Shown: positions 1-5,823, numbered from the stretch's first letter. The stretch: 8,639 nt of DNA from Thermoplasmata archaeon (GCA_030673205.1 DAOVJP010000044.1:1-8639), one strand, 5' to 3'. Numbers and translations: made by a program. The notes: generated by a model not told the origin, from the sequence alone.

Positions 1-233
1 TAGAGGTAAAGAGGAGCAGCGCCGGCCCCAGTGCCGCGAACCAACTGCTGGCATACATCAATGATGTGCGAGAGAAGAACCCGGACGCTCCGGTGCGGGG
101 GATACTCGTGGCGCCCCGGGTACAGCCAACCGCCCGGACCATACTCTCGATGAACGACCTGGAATACCGTGAGATAGAGCCACCGCGCATGGAACTGCCT
201 CACGACCAGACCACCATGGACAAATATTTCTGA
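1..233 (+). CDS. nucS: Endonuclease NucS, C-terminal part (5' end outside window)
   Basis: The last 76 codons of a gene that enters from the left. NucS (EndoMS) cuts mismatched or branched DNA and works with the sliding clamp PCNA in archaea. The visible part begins at the EVKR motif of the PD-(D/E)XK nuclease fold, whose Glu and Lys (visible residues 1 and 3) are metal and catalytic ligands in this family. It continues with the RecB-like QxxxY motif (QLLAY, 14-18) and the conserved strand VRGILVAP (31-38). The extreme C-terminus, QTTMDKYF (69-76), fits the PCNA-interacting PIP consensus Qxxhxxaa exactly. The N-terminal DNA-binding domain and the catalytic Asp lie outside the window. The gene stops with TGA followed directly by TAG, 20 bp from the convergent phosphoesterase gene. 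The identification is made from memory of family motifs. Confidence 0.9.
   Translation, partial: EVKRSSAGPSAANQLLAYINDVREKNPDAPVRGILVAPRVQPTARTILSMNDLEYREIEPPRMELPHDQTTMDKYF
207..230 (+). other. PCNA-interacting peptide (PIP box) of NucS
   Basis: The last eight codons encode QTTMDKYF. Gln at position 1, a hydrophobic Met at 4 and the aromatic pair Tyr-Phe at 7-8 match the PIP consensus. Its place at the very C-terminus is typical of archaeal PCNA clients. Binding is inferred from the match. Confidence 0.8.
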
Positions 234-253
234 TAGTGCCTACGGAAACAAGG

Positions 254-901
254 TCAGAGCAGCACTGCCCTCGCCTTCTCCCCATGCTCCACTTCCACCC
301 ATCCTCCATTACCCGCGCCAGCCTTGCCAGGGTTGATATACACTATCCCATCCTCTTCCTGCACTCCCCTGGCTTCGTGTATGTGCCCGGTCACCACTAC
401 CTTTGGGCGCCACTCTTCCAGCAGTCGGGCCAGTTCCTTGCTCCCTGTGTGCCCTCCCACACGATGGGCCACATCGTTCTTTCCCCATGGAGGTGCATGG
501 CTGACGAACACGTCCACGTCCTTCAGCAATCCTTCCACGGCCGTTCTCAGTTCTTCTTCTCCTCTAGAATAGAGTGTTGGGAACGGGGTGGGGTTGGAGC
601 CTCCGACGCCTGCGAACACCACGGAGCCCACCTTCACCCTCTTCTCATGGAGCGAGATGCCTCCTCCTCTCTCTATGGCGGAACTCACCTCTGGCGGGTC
701 ACAATTGCCTGGAACCCCCAGTACAGTGACATCCTGGTCCACAAGGGCGCGGACGAACCTCTCCGCCCATGCTTCCGGACCGAAGTGTGTTATGTCTCCG
801 GCCAGTACCACGGCATCTGGTCGGTGTTTCCGTATCCAATCGCTGGCTTTGTACAACGCGTTCTCGTTGCCGTGCACGTCCGCAAGGGCCAGTATCTTCA
901 T
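254..901 (-). CDS. Calcineurin-like metallophosphoesterase (COG2129 type)
   Basis: A 215-residue cytoplasmic protein with the full set of two-metal phosphoesterase motifs: DVH (D8, H10), GDITH (D36), GNCD (65-68), SHAPP (H135) and GHIH (H173, H175). The segments GVGGSNPTPFP (98-108), SHAPPWG and GHIHEARGV resemble the archaeal Icc-related phosphoesterases of COG2129, whose substrate is unknown to me. The family usually has GNHD or GNHE at the third motif; here the His is Cys, giving GNCD, as I recall in other COG2129 members. I chose the ATG at 901 because MKILALADVHGN is the natural first strand and AAGGAGGA lies 9-10 nt upstream. A longer in-frame start at 934 has no ribosome binding site and adds 11 unlikely residues. 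It is the last gene of the aIF2 beta group, and no TATA box is evident in the 91-bp gap before it. Confidence 0.9.
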   Translation of the reverse strand: MKILALADVHGNENALYKASDWIRKHRPDAVVLAGDITHFGPEAWAERFVRALVDQDVTVLGVPGNCDPPEVSSAIERGGGISLHEKRVKVGSVVFAGVGGSNPTPFPTLYSRGEEELRTAVEGLLKDVDVFVSHAPPWGKNDVAHRVGGHTGSKELARLLEEWRPKVVVTGHIHEARGVQEEDGIVYINPGKAGAGNGGWVEVEHGEKARAVLL

Positions 902-910
902 GATATCGCT

Positions 911-918
911 TCCTCCTT
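911..918 (-). promoter_or_regulatory. Shine-Dalgarno site of the phosphoesterase gene
   Basis: The minus strand reads AAGGAGGA, about 9-10 nt before the ATG at 901. It is the strongest ribosome binding site in the window and fixes the start. A strong site fits a gene translated from the middle of a polycistronic mRNA. Confidence 0.8.
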
Positions 919-937
919 GATTGCCGCAATGCACAGA

Positions 938-997
938 ACAGCACTCAAAACAACACTCACCACAACACCTACCACAACAATCGCCACAACACTCACC
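938..997 (-). repeat. 12-bp GT-rich tandem repeat, five units
   Basis: Read on the minus strand, five 12-bp units follow each other without gaps: GGTGAGTGTTGT (997-986), GGCGATTGTTGT (985-974), GGTAGGTGTTGT (973-962), GGTGAGTGTTGT (961-950, identical to the first) and a weaker TTTGAGTGCTGT (949-938). The first unit includes the TGA stop codon of the presenilin-like gene, and the last ends about 20 nt before the phosphoesterase Shine-Dalgarno site. The units are U- and G-rich in the mRNA and several carry SD-like GGTGAG. The role is unknown. Confidence 0.85.
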
Positions 998-1967
998 ACG
1001 AGAAGTTCATTCCGAGGCTGAGGTTCTGGAATATGAGTATGTATCCTACGATATAACCACATATGGCTCCTGTGTTGAGGAAGGGTAGACCGGCCTGGGG
1101 CTTGCCTTTCATAACGAGCCAGGCCAGGCCTATATAGCTGACGAGAATGCCGGACAATGTGCTGAAAGCGACGATCCCCGCGCCCCATTTACCCAGGGTG
1201 GCGTGCATCGGAAGGAAGGCTATAGCTGATATGACCAAGAGGCCGGGGAGGATTATGTCTCCGAGTCCCATGTACATGGCATCCCTCTCAGGGGCCTTTT
1301 CCACCTTTCCGGAGCTTTTTTTCTCCGTGAGCTTTACCTTGGGGATGTGCCCCGGCTTAAGTTTGACCCCCGTCTTGGGGACAGATAGGAGTATGGGTAC
1401 GCCCATGGGTATGATGCCCTCGGCAAGGGTGAGCATGTGTTTGGTCTTGTATACGGCGATATAGTCGTATATGGCAAGGGCGATAAGAAAGAGGAAGATT
1501 GGTAGGATGGAGAAGTTCACGCCCAATATGGCCATGGACCCCCCTGCTATCAATATACCTATCACATTAGTGAGATACCATACCTTCTTCACCGCGTAGA
1601 CAGCCATCAAAACGACCGTAATGACGATGGCAGCCAGCGCCCCGAGGTCCCCGGATAGCGGGCCAGCACCGGAATACCATAGGAGGAAGGCCAGGGGGAG
1701 TTGGAGGACGGTGAAGATGATCATCCCGAACATGAAATAGAGAATATATTTGAGTCCTTTATCCAGACCGTATTTGAAGACCAGAAGCAAGATACCAGTA
1801 ACGAGCAGCATGAATCCCAGGTAGAGGAAGAGCAAAGATGGGTCGTCGGGGTTCGCTTTGGGATCCTGATAATAATCCTTGAACGGAAGCACTAGGCTTA
1901 TGGCCAAAAGATGGGAGATGCACATCATCATCCCCATCATTATGGTGGGCTTGGTATCCTTGTTCAC
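993..1967 (-). CDS. Presenilin / signal-peptide-peptidase-like intramembrane aspartic protease
   Basis: A 324-residue polytopic membrane protein of the archaeal presenilin-homologue type (family A22). It is expected to cleave substrate helices inside the membrane, for example remnant signal peptides; the actual substrate is unknown. About nine membrane segments can be read: 9-28, 45-65, 73-97, 107-126, 131-150, 152-173, 232-255, 262-286 and 290-315. The catalytic aspartates are D168 in the YD motif of segment 6 (AIYDYI) and D237 in GLGDI of segment 7. A Lys-rich hydrophilic loop (about 196-231) separates them, as in the family. The position of the PAL motif in the last segment reads AGLPFLNTG (292-300). 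The start is GTG, with GTGA overlapping the stop codon of aIF2 beta; GGTG lies 5 nt upstream. No promoter of its own is visible, so expression probably follows aIF2 beta. Confidence 0.9.
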   Translation of the reverse strand: MNKDTKPTIMMGMMMCISHLLAISLVLPFKDYYQDPKANPDDPSLLFLYLGFMLLVTGILLLVFKYGLDKGLKYILYFMFGMIIFTVLQLPLAFLLWYSGAGPLSGDLGALAAIVITVVLMAVYAVKKVWYLTNVIGILIAGGSMAILGVNFSILPIFLFLIALAIYDYIAVYKTKHMLTLAEGIIPMGVPILLSVPKTGVKLKPGHIPKVKLTEKKSSGKVEKAPERDAMYMGLGDIILPGLLVISAIAFLPMHATLGKWGAGIVAFSTLSGILVSYIGLAWLVMKGKPQAGLPFLNTGAICGYIVGYILIFQNLSLGMNFSW

Positions 1968-2599
1968 TCTCTCACCACACGGCCGAAGGCCCTGGTGCCA
2001 CTTACCTTTTCCACCTTGACCTTCACGATGGCTCCCTTAGCCGTGCCCGGGATGTATATTATATATTTGCCCCGGCGGGCTACCCCATCGCCCCTTGAGC
2101 CAACGTCCTGTATCATGACCTCATAGACCTGTCCGGCCCTTATGACATCTTCTTTGTCCTTCGATTTGGTGCTTTTCTTCACGTGAACCGGGCGTTTGGC
2201 TCCGCAGGCATCGCAGGCCAATATGTGGGTCCTGCCTTCACGTTCGAGGCGTGTATCTGGGCGCTGGCACTCCGAGCATAGCACGAAGTTGTTCACATAT
2301 ATGGCGACCTTGTCGTCTATCTGCCGCCCTCCTATCTTTCCCTTGAACATGACCCTCGCTCCCTGGTCCTTCCCCTGAAGGGTGCCAGAGGTGCCGAGTT
2401 CTTTGAGAAGATGCTGGAATACATCGTTGATGTCCCTGTTCAGCACGGCCACTATCTCTCCGAAGTTGCGGAAGACGGAGTTCTTGCCCTCTAATAGGAC
2501 ATCGGCCTCGGGGACGGTGAAACGCTCATGTTTGGCTATGTCCTCTGGGAGCTTCGCCTTCGCCCTGTCTAACAGCTCTTCATAATTGTATTCGGCCAT
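1964..2599 (-). CDS. eif2b: Translation initiation factor aIF2 subunit beta with C-terminal TRAM domain
   Basis: A 211-residue protein. Residues 1-140 match archaeal aIF2 beta throughout: an N-terminal helix (YNYEELLDRAKAKLPED), the central alpha/beta core (VFRNFGEIV, HLLKELGTSG) and a zinc ribbon with CxxC pairs at C108/C111 and C129/C132 (ACDACGAK). With the alpha and gamma subunits, aIF2 delivers initiator tRNA to the small ribosomal subunit. A Lys/Ser-rich linker (141-152) leads to residues 153-211, which have the TRAM pattern (VYEVMIQDVGSRGDGVARRGKYIIYIP...GRVV), a small beta-barrel that binds RNA. Single-domain aIF2 beta is about 135-140 residues, so this is a fusion. The ATG at 2599 fits the family N-terminus; the open frame continues 41 codons upstream, but through a promoter and non-homologous sequence. 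There is no ribosome binding site and the TATA box is 30 nt upstream, which points to a leaderless mRNA. Confidence 0.95.
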   Translation of the reverse strand: MAEYNYEELLDRAKAKLPEDIAKHERFTVPEADVLLEGKNSVFRNFGEIVAVLNRDINDVFQHLLKELGTSGTLQGKDQGARVMFKGKIGGRQIDDKVAIYVNNFVLCSECQRPDTRLEREGRTHILACDACGAKRPVHVKKSTKSKDKEDVIRAGQVYEVMIQDVGSRGDGVARRGKYIIYIPGTAKGAIVKVKVEKVSGTRAFGRVVRE

Positions 2600-2613
2600 G
2601 GGAGCGCCACAAC

Positions 2614-2623
2614 ACCCGCGGGT
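2614..2623. promoter_or_regulatory. Perfect 10-bp palindrome beside the aIF2 beta TATA box
   Basis: ACCCGCGGGT is its own reverse complement. It abuts the TATA box on the downstream side and lies before the predicted transcription start, where a bound repressor would block polymerase recruitment. Such a short GC palindrome could also be chance. Confidence 0.35.
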
Positions 2624-2629
2624 TATATA
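2623..2629 (-). promoter_or_regulatory. TATA box of the aIF2 beta operon, leaderless
   Basis: The minus strand reads TATATAA preceded by AAAACC, an acceptable BRE. Its first base lies 30 nt before the A of the aIF2 beta ATG, so transcription should begin at or within a base or two of the start codon. The absence of a Shine-Dalgarno sequence agrees. Confidence 0.75.
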
Positions 2630-2642
2630 GGTTTTGTTAATA

Positions 2643-2706
2643 GAGACATGTGCAGAAGATAGACGCATGTGTGCGGGGCAGGAGCATGTGAGATAAGAGA
2701 CATGTG
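2643..2706. repeat. Four spaced CATGTG motifs between divergent promoters
   Basis: CATGTG occurs at 2647, 2666, 2685 and 2701, with spacings of 19, 19 and 16 bp. The outer copies share the longer form GAGACATGTG, and the copies at 2666 and 2701 share CATGTGTGC. An inverted copy, CACATG, lies at 2770-2775. The cluster sits upstream of the promoters of aIF2 beta (leftward) and the TPR gene (rightward), and so could be a cooperative binding region. The function is inferred from placement only. Confidence 0.5.
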
Positions 2707-2741
2707 TGCAGGCCATAGACATCGTTCGTTCCCTGCAAAAA

Positions 2742-2750
2742 CCTTATCAA
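2742..2750 (+). promoter_or_regulatory. Probable promoter of the TPR gene
   Basis: CCTTATCAA preceded by GCAAAAA resembles a BRE/TATA element, though the TATA match is only fair. Start-site spacing of about 29-30 nt, as at aIF2 beta, would place transcription initiation near 2773, exactly at an upstream ATG. Confidence 0.5.
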
Positions 2751-2772
2751 CCACTCCCTCGATTCCCTACAC

Positions 2773-2817
2773 ATGAACGGGTTGCTACCGGGGAAACTGA
2801 GGTTTACCTATGAATAG
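2773..2817 (+). CDS. Possible leaderless 14-codon upstream reading frame
   Basis: An ATG at 2773 opens MNGLLPGKLRFTYE and ends with TAG at 2815-2817. It begins at the predicted transcription start and runs across the Shine-Dalgarno site and the ATG (2810) of the TPR gene in another frame. If it is translated from a leaderless mRNA, ribosomes would end just past the TPR start, which could either couple or hinder TPR translation. The peptide resembles nothing I recognise. The call rests on position alone and may be chance. Confidence 0.3.
   Translation: MNGLLPGKLRFTYE
2799..2803 (+). promoter_or_regulatory. Shine-Dalgarno site of the TPR gene
   Basis: GAGGT lies 6 nt before the ATG at 2810 and decides this start. 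It shows that the TPR gene, unlike its divergent neighbour, has a leader. Confidence 0.65.
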
Positions 2818-3661
2818 CCTGGAGAAGGGCGAGGACGCCTATTCGAAGGGCAGGTTCCAGGAGGCACTGGGGCTGGCTAGAAAAGGGGATAGAGGAAAGA
2901 GAGCGTTAAGCCTGGAGGGACGGAGCCTGCTGCGCCTCGGCAAGCATAAAGAGGCCGTGAACGCCTTCCGACAGGCAGTGGAACATGGAGGAGGCCTTGG
3001 GGCCTGGACCAACCTCATAACCGCTTTGTCCGCGGGCAGGGGATACGAGGAGGCGTACAAGGCCACGGAAGAGGCGGAAGAAGCCGTGGGCATGTCCAGC
3101 CAACTCCTCCTATCTCGAGCACGGGTTCTGCGATCATGGAAAAAGCATGCCCTCGCACTGGCCGTATGCCGCTCCTATGTATCCTCCTATCCTTTCTCGA
3201 CGGAGGGCTGGGAGCTCTATCTATCCCTCTGTGAGCAGATGGCCGATGCAAAGGAGGCTGGGGTGGCGGCCAAAGCCCTATTGGACATCGATAACAAGAA
3301 CAGAAGAGCGCTGAAGGCCGTTGCCGAGACAAGTCTGGAGCGCGGTCGATCTTCCGAAGCACGTGCCTCCGCCCGGACCCTGGTGGAGATGGAGCCCGAC
3401 AAACCCATGGGCTGGATGCTGCTCTCCGAAACTGCTAGGGAGATGGGGAAAAGAAAGAGGGCTCTGGCATATGCGGACCGTGCATTGCTCTTGAACGAGA
3501 AGTTTCCGAGGGCGTGGCTCCACAAAGCCCTCCTTTTGGCGGAGGAGAAGAAAGAGAAGGAGGCAAAGCATGCTTTTCGCATGGGCATGAAACTCAACAA
3601 GAAGATGGCCCGGGAGAAGTGTGTCCTATATCCAGTTCTCGCCCCTTTCATGGGCCGCTAG
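2810..3661 (+). CDS. Tetratricopeptide-repeat protein
   Basis: A 283-residue soluble protein built almost wholly of TPR-like helix pairs. Roughly eight units can be drawn: 3-24, 33-59, 65-93, 98-127, 131-161, 165-195, 199-229 and 233-263. Units 2, 7 and 8 are the clearest: LSLEGRSLLRLGKHKEAVNAF, WMLLSETAREMGKRKRALAYA and WLHKALLLAEEKKEKEAKHAF. There is no signal peptide, membrane segment or enzymatic domain. TPR arrays form superhelical scaffolds that bind partner proteins, but the partner cannot be read from the sequence. The C-terminal third is rich in Lys and Arg. The gene stands alone on its strand, divergent from aIF2 beta and convergent with the pyrophosphorylase gene, with which it shares a CTAG at the stop codons. 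The ATG is supported by GAGGT 6 nt upstream. Confidence 0.85.
   Translation: MNSLEKGEDAYSKGRFQEALGLARKGDRGKRALSLEGRSLLRLGKHKEAVNAFRQAVEHGGGLGAWTNLITALSAGRGYEEAYKATEEAEEAVGMSSQLLLSRARVLRSWKKHALALAVCRSYVSSYPFSTEGWELYLSLCEQMADAKEAGVAAKALLDIDNKNRRALKAVAETSLERGRSSEARASARTLVEMEPDKPMGWMLLSETAREMGKRKRALAYADRALLLNEKFPRAWLHKALLLAEEKKEKEAKHAFRMGMKLNKKMAREKCVLYPVLAPFMGR
3658..3661. other. Shared CTAG holding two convergent stop codons
   Basis: The palindrome CTAG provides TAG for the TPR gene on the plus strand (3659-3661) and TAG for the pyrophosphorylase gene on the minus strand (3660-3658). The two coding regions therefore overlap by four bases with no room for a terminator between them. Confidence 0.95.
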
Positions 3662-4755
3662 GGTTTGGAGGATATGTTCGCCTTGGAGATTATGGAGTGT
3701 TTGTTCACCCGGGTATCGTCTCCCAGTATGGTGTTGGATAGTTTGACATCGTCCTCTATCGTGCAACCGTACCCCACTATTGTACCCTCCATATCATTCC
3801 TCCAACCTACTTGAGAGTTATCAAGGACGATGCTCTCCAGTATGTTGGTGTCCCGGTCCACCTTGACCCCGGGATATATGAAGGAGCGGATCACGGTGGA
3901 GTCCCGTCCTATCTTCACCCCATCCCCGATATATGCTGGCCCCTCTATCTTCACCCGCGGCCCTATTCTGACATCCTCTCCGAAGAACACCTTTCCCACG
4001 ATCTCCACATCATTGCCAAGAGATGGATCCCCCGTCTCCGCCCCATTCCGCTCTATCACATCTATGGAAGCCATCAGCAGATCCTCTGGTCTGCCGATAT
4101 CTCTCCACACACCGGGTATTTCCATCCCATACAAGGCCGCTTTTTTCTTCAGAAGCGCGGGGAACACATCCTTCGAAAAGTCATAGACCTCCTTCTCAGG
4201 TATGTAATCCAGTACCTCTGGCTCAAAGATGTATATGCCAGCGTTGATCAGATTGGAGAACACCGCCTCCTTCTTGGGCTTCTCCTTGAAACGCAGTATG
4301 CGTCCATCTTCGTCCAGGCCCACTATGCCAAACTCCCACGGATCCTCCACTTTTGTGAGTGCTATGGTGGCAAGGGCGCCCTTCTTCTTGTGGAATTTGT
4401 AGAGGGAAGCGATGTCCACATCCGCCAACACATCTCCGCTGGCCACGACGAAAGTGGAATCCAGGAATGCTTCGACCTTCTTCACAGCGCCCGCAGTGCC
4501 CGCTGGCTTCTCTTCGAAAGAATACAGGATAGAGGAATCATACCTGTCCCCATCTCCCATGGCGCTTATGAGACGATCGGACATGTAACCCGTTGTTATC
4601 ACTATCCTCCTGAAACCTGCCTCGGCCAGAGAGGATATGACGAATTCTATGCACATCTTCCCTCCCACTGGAACCAAGGGTTTGGGACGGTTGTCAGTGA
4701 GTGGCCTAAGGCGTGTACCAACTCCTCCCGCCAGTATGACAGCCTTCATCTTCAT
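3658..4755 (-). CDS. Nucleotide-sugar pyrophosphorylase (sugar-phosphate nucleotidyltransferase)
   Basis: A 365-residue cytoplasmic enzyme that joins a sugar 1-phosphate to an NTP, releasing pyrophosphate and making an activated sugar for glycans or glycolipids. The N-terminal domain shows the signature LAGGVGTRLRPLT (8-20) with the K25-P26 substrate loop, EKPAGTAGA (82-90), the metal-binding GD (107-108, then D112), KEKP (157-160), NAGIY (171-175) and WRDIGRPED (217-225). From about 245 to the end, hexapeptide repeats (IVGKVFFGEDVRIGP, AYIGDGVKIG, TIVGYG...) form a left-handed beta-helix. This layout fits the mannose-1-phosphate guanylyltransferase / glucose-1-phosphate thymidylyltransferase / archaeal GlmU-like group; base and sugar specificity cannot be fixed by eye. 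The ATG overlaps the stop codon of the coiled-coil gene (ATGA), so the two are probably translated in sequence from one mRNA. An alternative ATG two codons later is less favoured. Confidence 0.9.
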   Translation of the reverse strand: MKMKAVILAGGVGTRLRPLTDNRPKPLVPVGGKMCIEFVISSLAEAGFRRIVITTGYMSDRLISAMGDGDRYDSSILYSFEEKPAGTAGAVKKVEAFLDSTFVVASGDVLADVDIASLYKFHKKKGALATIALTKVEDPWEFGIVGLDEDGRILRFKEKPKKEAVFSNLINAGIYIFEPEVLDYIPEKEVYDFSKDVFPALLKKKAALYGMEIPGVWRDIGRPEDLLMASIDVIERNGAETGDPSLGNDVEIVGKVFFGEDVRIGPRVKIEGPAYIGDGVKIGRDSTVIRSFIYPGVKVDRDTNILESIVLDNSQVGWRNDMEGTIVGYGCTIEDDVKLSNTILGDDTRVNKHSIISKANISSKP

Positions 4756-5624
4756 CCCATCTCTATCTTTCCACCCTTCATCAGGATCGCTAGGGCGTCG
4801 TCCAAGACCTTCTCCTTCTCCTTCTCGTCGTTAAATGTCGCCCTGACCTCTTTGTTGTAATCCTCAAGTTCCTTCCGATGCGCCTGTCTCTCCGCCCATT
4901 TCTCTTTCTTGGCGGCCATTACCTTTTGGCGCATCTCCATGGCCTTCACATGGAATTTGGTGGCCTCCTCGCGGAATGCCAGCCCCTCTTCATGCTTTTT
5001 GTTGGCCTCAAGCGCCAGGTGAGATATCTCTTTCCTGGCTCCGTCCAACTTCCCCCATATCTCTTTGAACTCCTTACCAAGGGTCAACACCATCTGGTGC
5101 TCCTCGTCGCCCTTGGCGAAGAGGTCGTCTATGGACTTGTCCATATCCTCCAGTTCCCCCACCACAACGGTCTGCTTCCCGAACAGTTCTTCCAGCCGGA
5201 TGATCTCCGCCTGTTTGGCCTTTATCTCGTCCAGGACCGCCCGCTCTTTGGCAAGGGAGAGCGGGGTGGTCTCCTGTTTTATCTCCAGTAGTCGTACATC
5301 GGCCTTCAAAGCGCCTATATCCCCAGGAAGGTTCTTGTGGACGCCTTTGCGCTTATCCCTCTTCGTGCCTATGAGCTGTTTTGCAGCGCCCTGATATTCG
5401 TCCCTGCGGCGCTTGTGCAGTGTCAACTCGTCCCCCAGTTTCCTCTTCTGGTCGTTGAGGATCTGTACTTCTTCATACAACCTCCGCTTTTCGGTATTCA
5501 ATGTGTTCCTGACATCGAAACTAGCCCTGCCTTGGTTGTTGAGATCGTCCCGCCGTTCCACTAGATCATTGTACCTTTTTTCGGCGTTTTGAAGCTCGGT
5601 CCTCTCCTCTTTCTTCCTCGCCAT
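4752..5624 (-). CDS. Long coiled-coil protein (COG1340-like)
   Basis: A 290-residue, highly charged protein, helical almost end to end and rich in Lys, Glu, Arg and Gln, with no signal peptide or membrane segment. Heptad-like stretches run about 5-85 and 105-280, broken around 86-104 (GTKRDKRKGVHKNLPGDIG). The pattern and length resemble archaeal proteins of COG1340, uncharacterised coiled coils sometimes mislabelled phosphoserine phosphatase; no phosphatase motif (DxDxT) is present. The molecular role is unknown. It is the first gene of a two-gene operon with the nucleotide-sugar pyrophosphorylase (ATGA overlap). The ATG at 5624 has no Shine-Dalgarno sequence, but a TATA element lies about 31 nt upstream, so the mRNA is probably leaderless. 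Confidence 0.8.
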   Translation of the reverse strand: MARKKEERTELQNAEKRYNDLVERRDDLNNQGRASFDVRNTLNTEKRRLYEEVQILNDQKRKLGDELTLHKRRRDEYQGAAKQLIGTKRDKRKGVHKNLPGDIGALKADVRLLEIKQETTPLSLAKERAVLDEIKAKQAEIIRLEELFGKQTVVVGELEDMDKSIDDLFAKGDEEHQMVLTLGKEFKEIWGKLDGARKEISHLALEANKKHEEGLAFREEATKFHVKAMEMRQKVMAAKKEKWAERQAHRKELEDYNKEVRATFNDEKEKEKVLDDALAILMKGGKIEMG

Positions 5625-5647
5625 AACGGACAGTGATTCTTGTAGAG

Positions 5648-5655
5648 GATAAATA
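5648..5655 (-). promoter_or_regulatory. TATA box of the coiled-coil / pyrophosphorylase operon
   Basis: The minus strand reads TATTTATC, preceded by GGTAAAC, a reasonable BRE. Its first base is 31 nt before the ATG at 5624, the same geometry as at aIF2 beta, implying a leaderless mRNA. Confidence 0.65.
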
Positions 5656-5716
5656 GTTTACCGGTCGCCCTGACCTTTTAGCCTGCGGATTATCTTCAAT
5701 TTCATATTTCCTACCA

Positions 5717-5741
5717 ACCTCCTATCCCCACCTCCTATCCC
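5717..5741. repeat. Short direct repeat in a pyrimidine-rich spacer
   Basis: ACCTCCTATCCC occurs twice, at 5717-5728 and 5730-5741, a 13-bp period. It lies in the 199-bp spacer between the acetyltransferase stop and the coiled-coil start, which is strongly pyrimidine-rich on the plus strand. Apart from the TATA box I see no gene, tRNA or convincing terminator in this spacer. Confidence 0.7.
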
Positions 5742-5823
5742 AATTCACATCCACAAAACTGTCATCCCACCAACGACCCTAGTGCCAGACGCCGCTCCGC
5801 ACCCGCCCCCCGCTTCCAACGTC

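Noticed and set aside
236..1021. A 261-codon open frame on the plus strand opposite the phosphoesterase gene
   Set aside because: It lies antisense to a gene with complete catalytic motifs, its translation has no recognisable domain, and its tail is Thr-rich because it reads the 12-bp repeat.
2600..2722. A 41-codon N-terminal extension of aIF2 beta
   Set aside because: It would be translated through the TATA box and the CATGTG array, contains no aIF2 beta homology, and the downstream ATG matches the family start.
3811..4860. A 349-codon open frame on the plus strand opposite the pyrophosphorylase gene
   Set aside because: The minus strand carries an unmistakable nucleotidyltransferase; the plus-strand translation is rich in His, Tyr and Pro, has no family resemblance, and is a by-product of codon bias.
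5640..5823. Possible tRNA or small RNA gene in the spacer before the coiled-coil gene
   Set aside because: No cloverleaf, T-loop motif or stable stem is visible, only pyrimidine-rich sequence and a short direct repeat.
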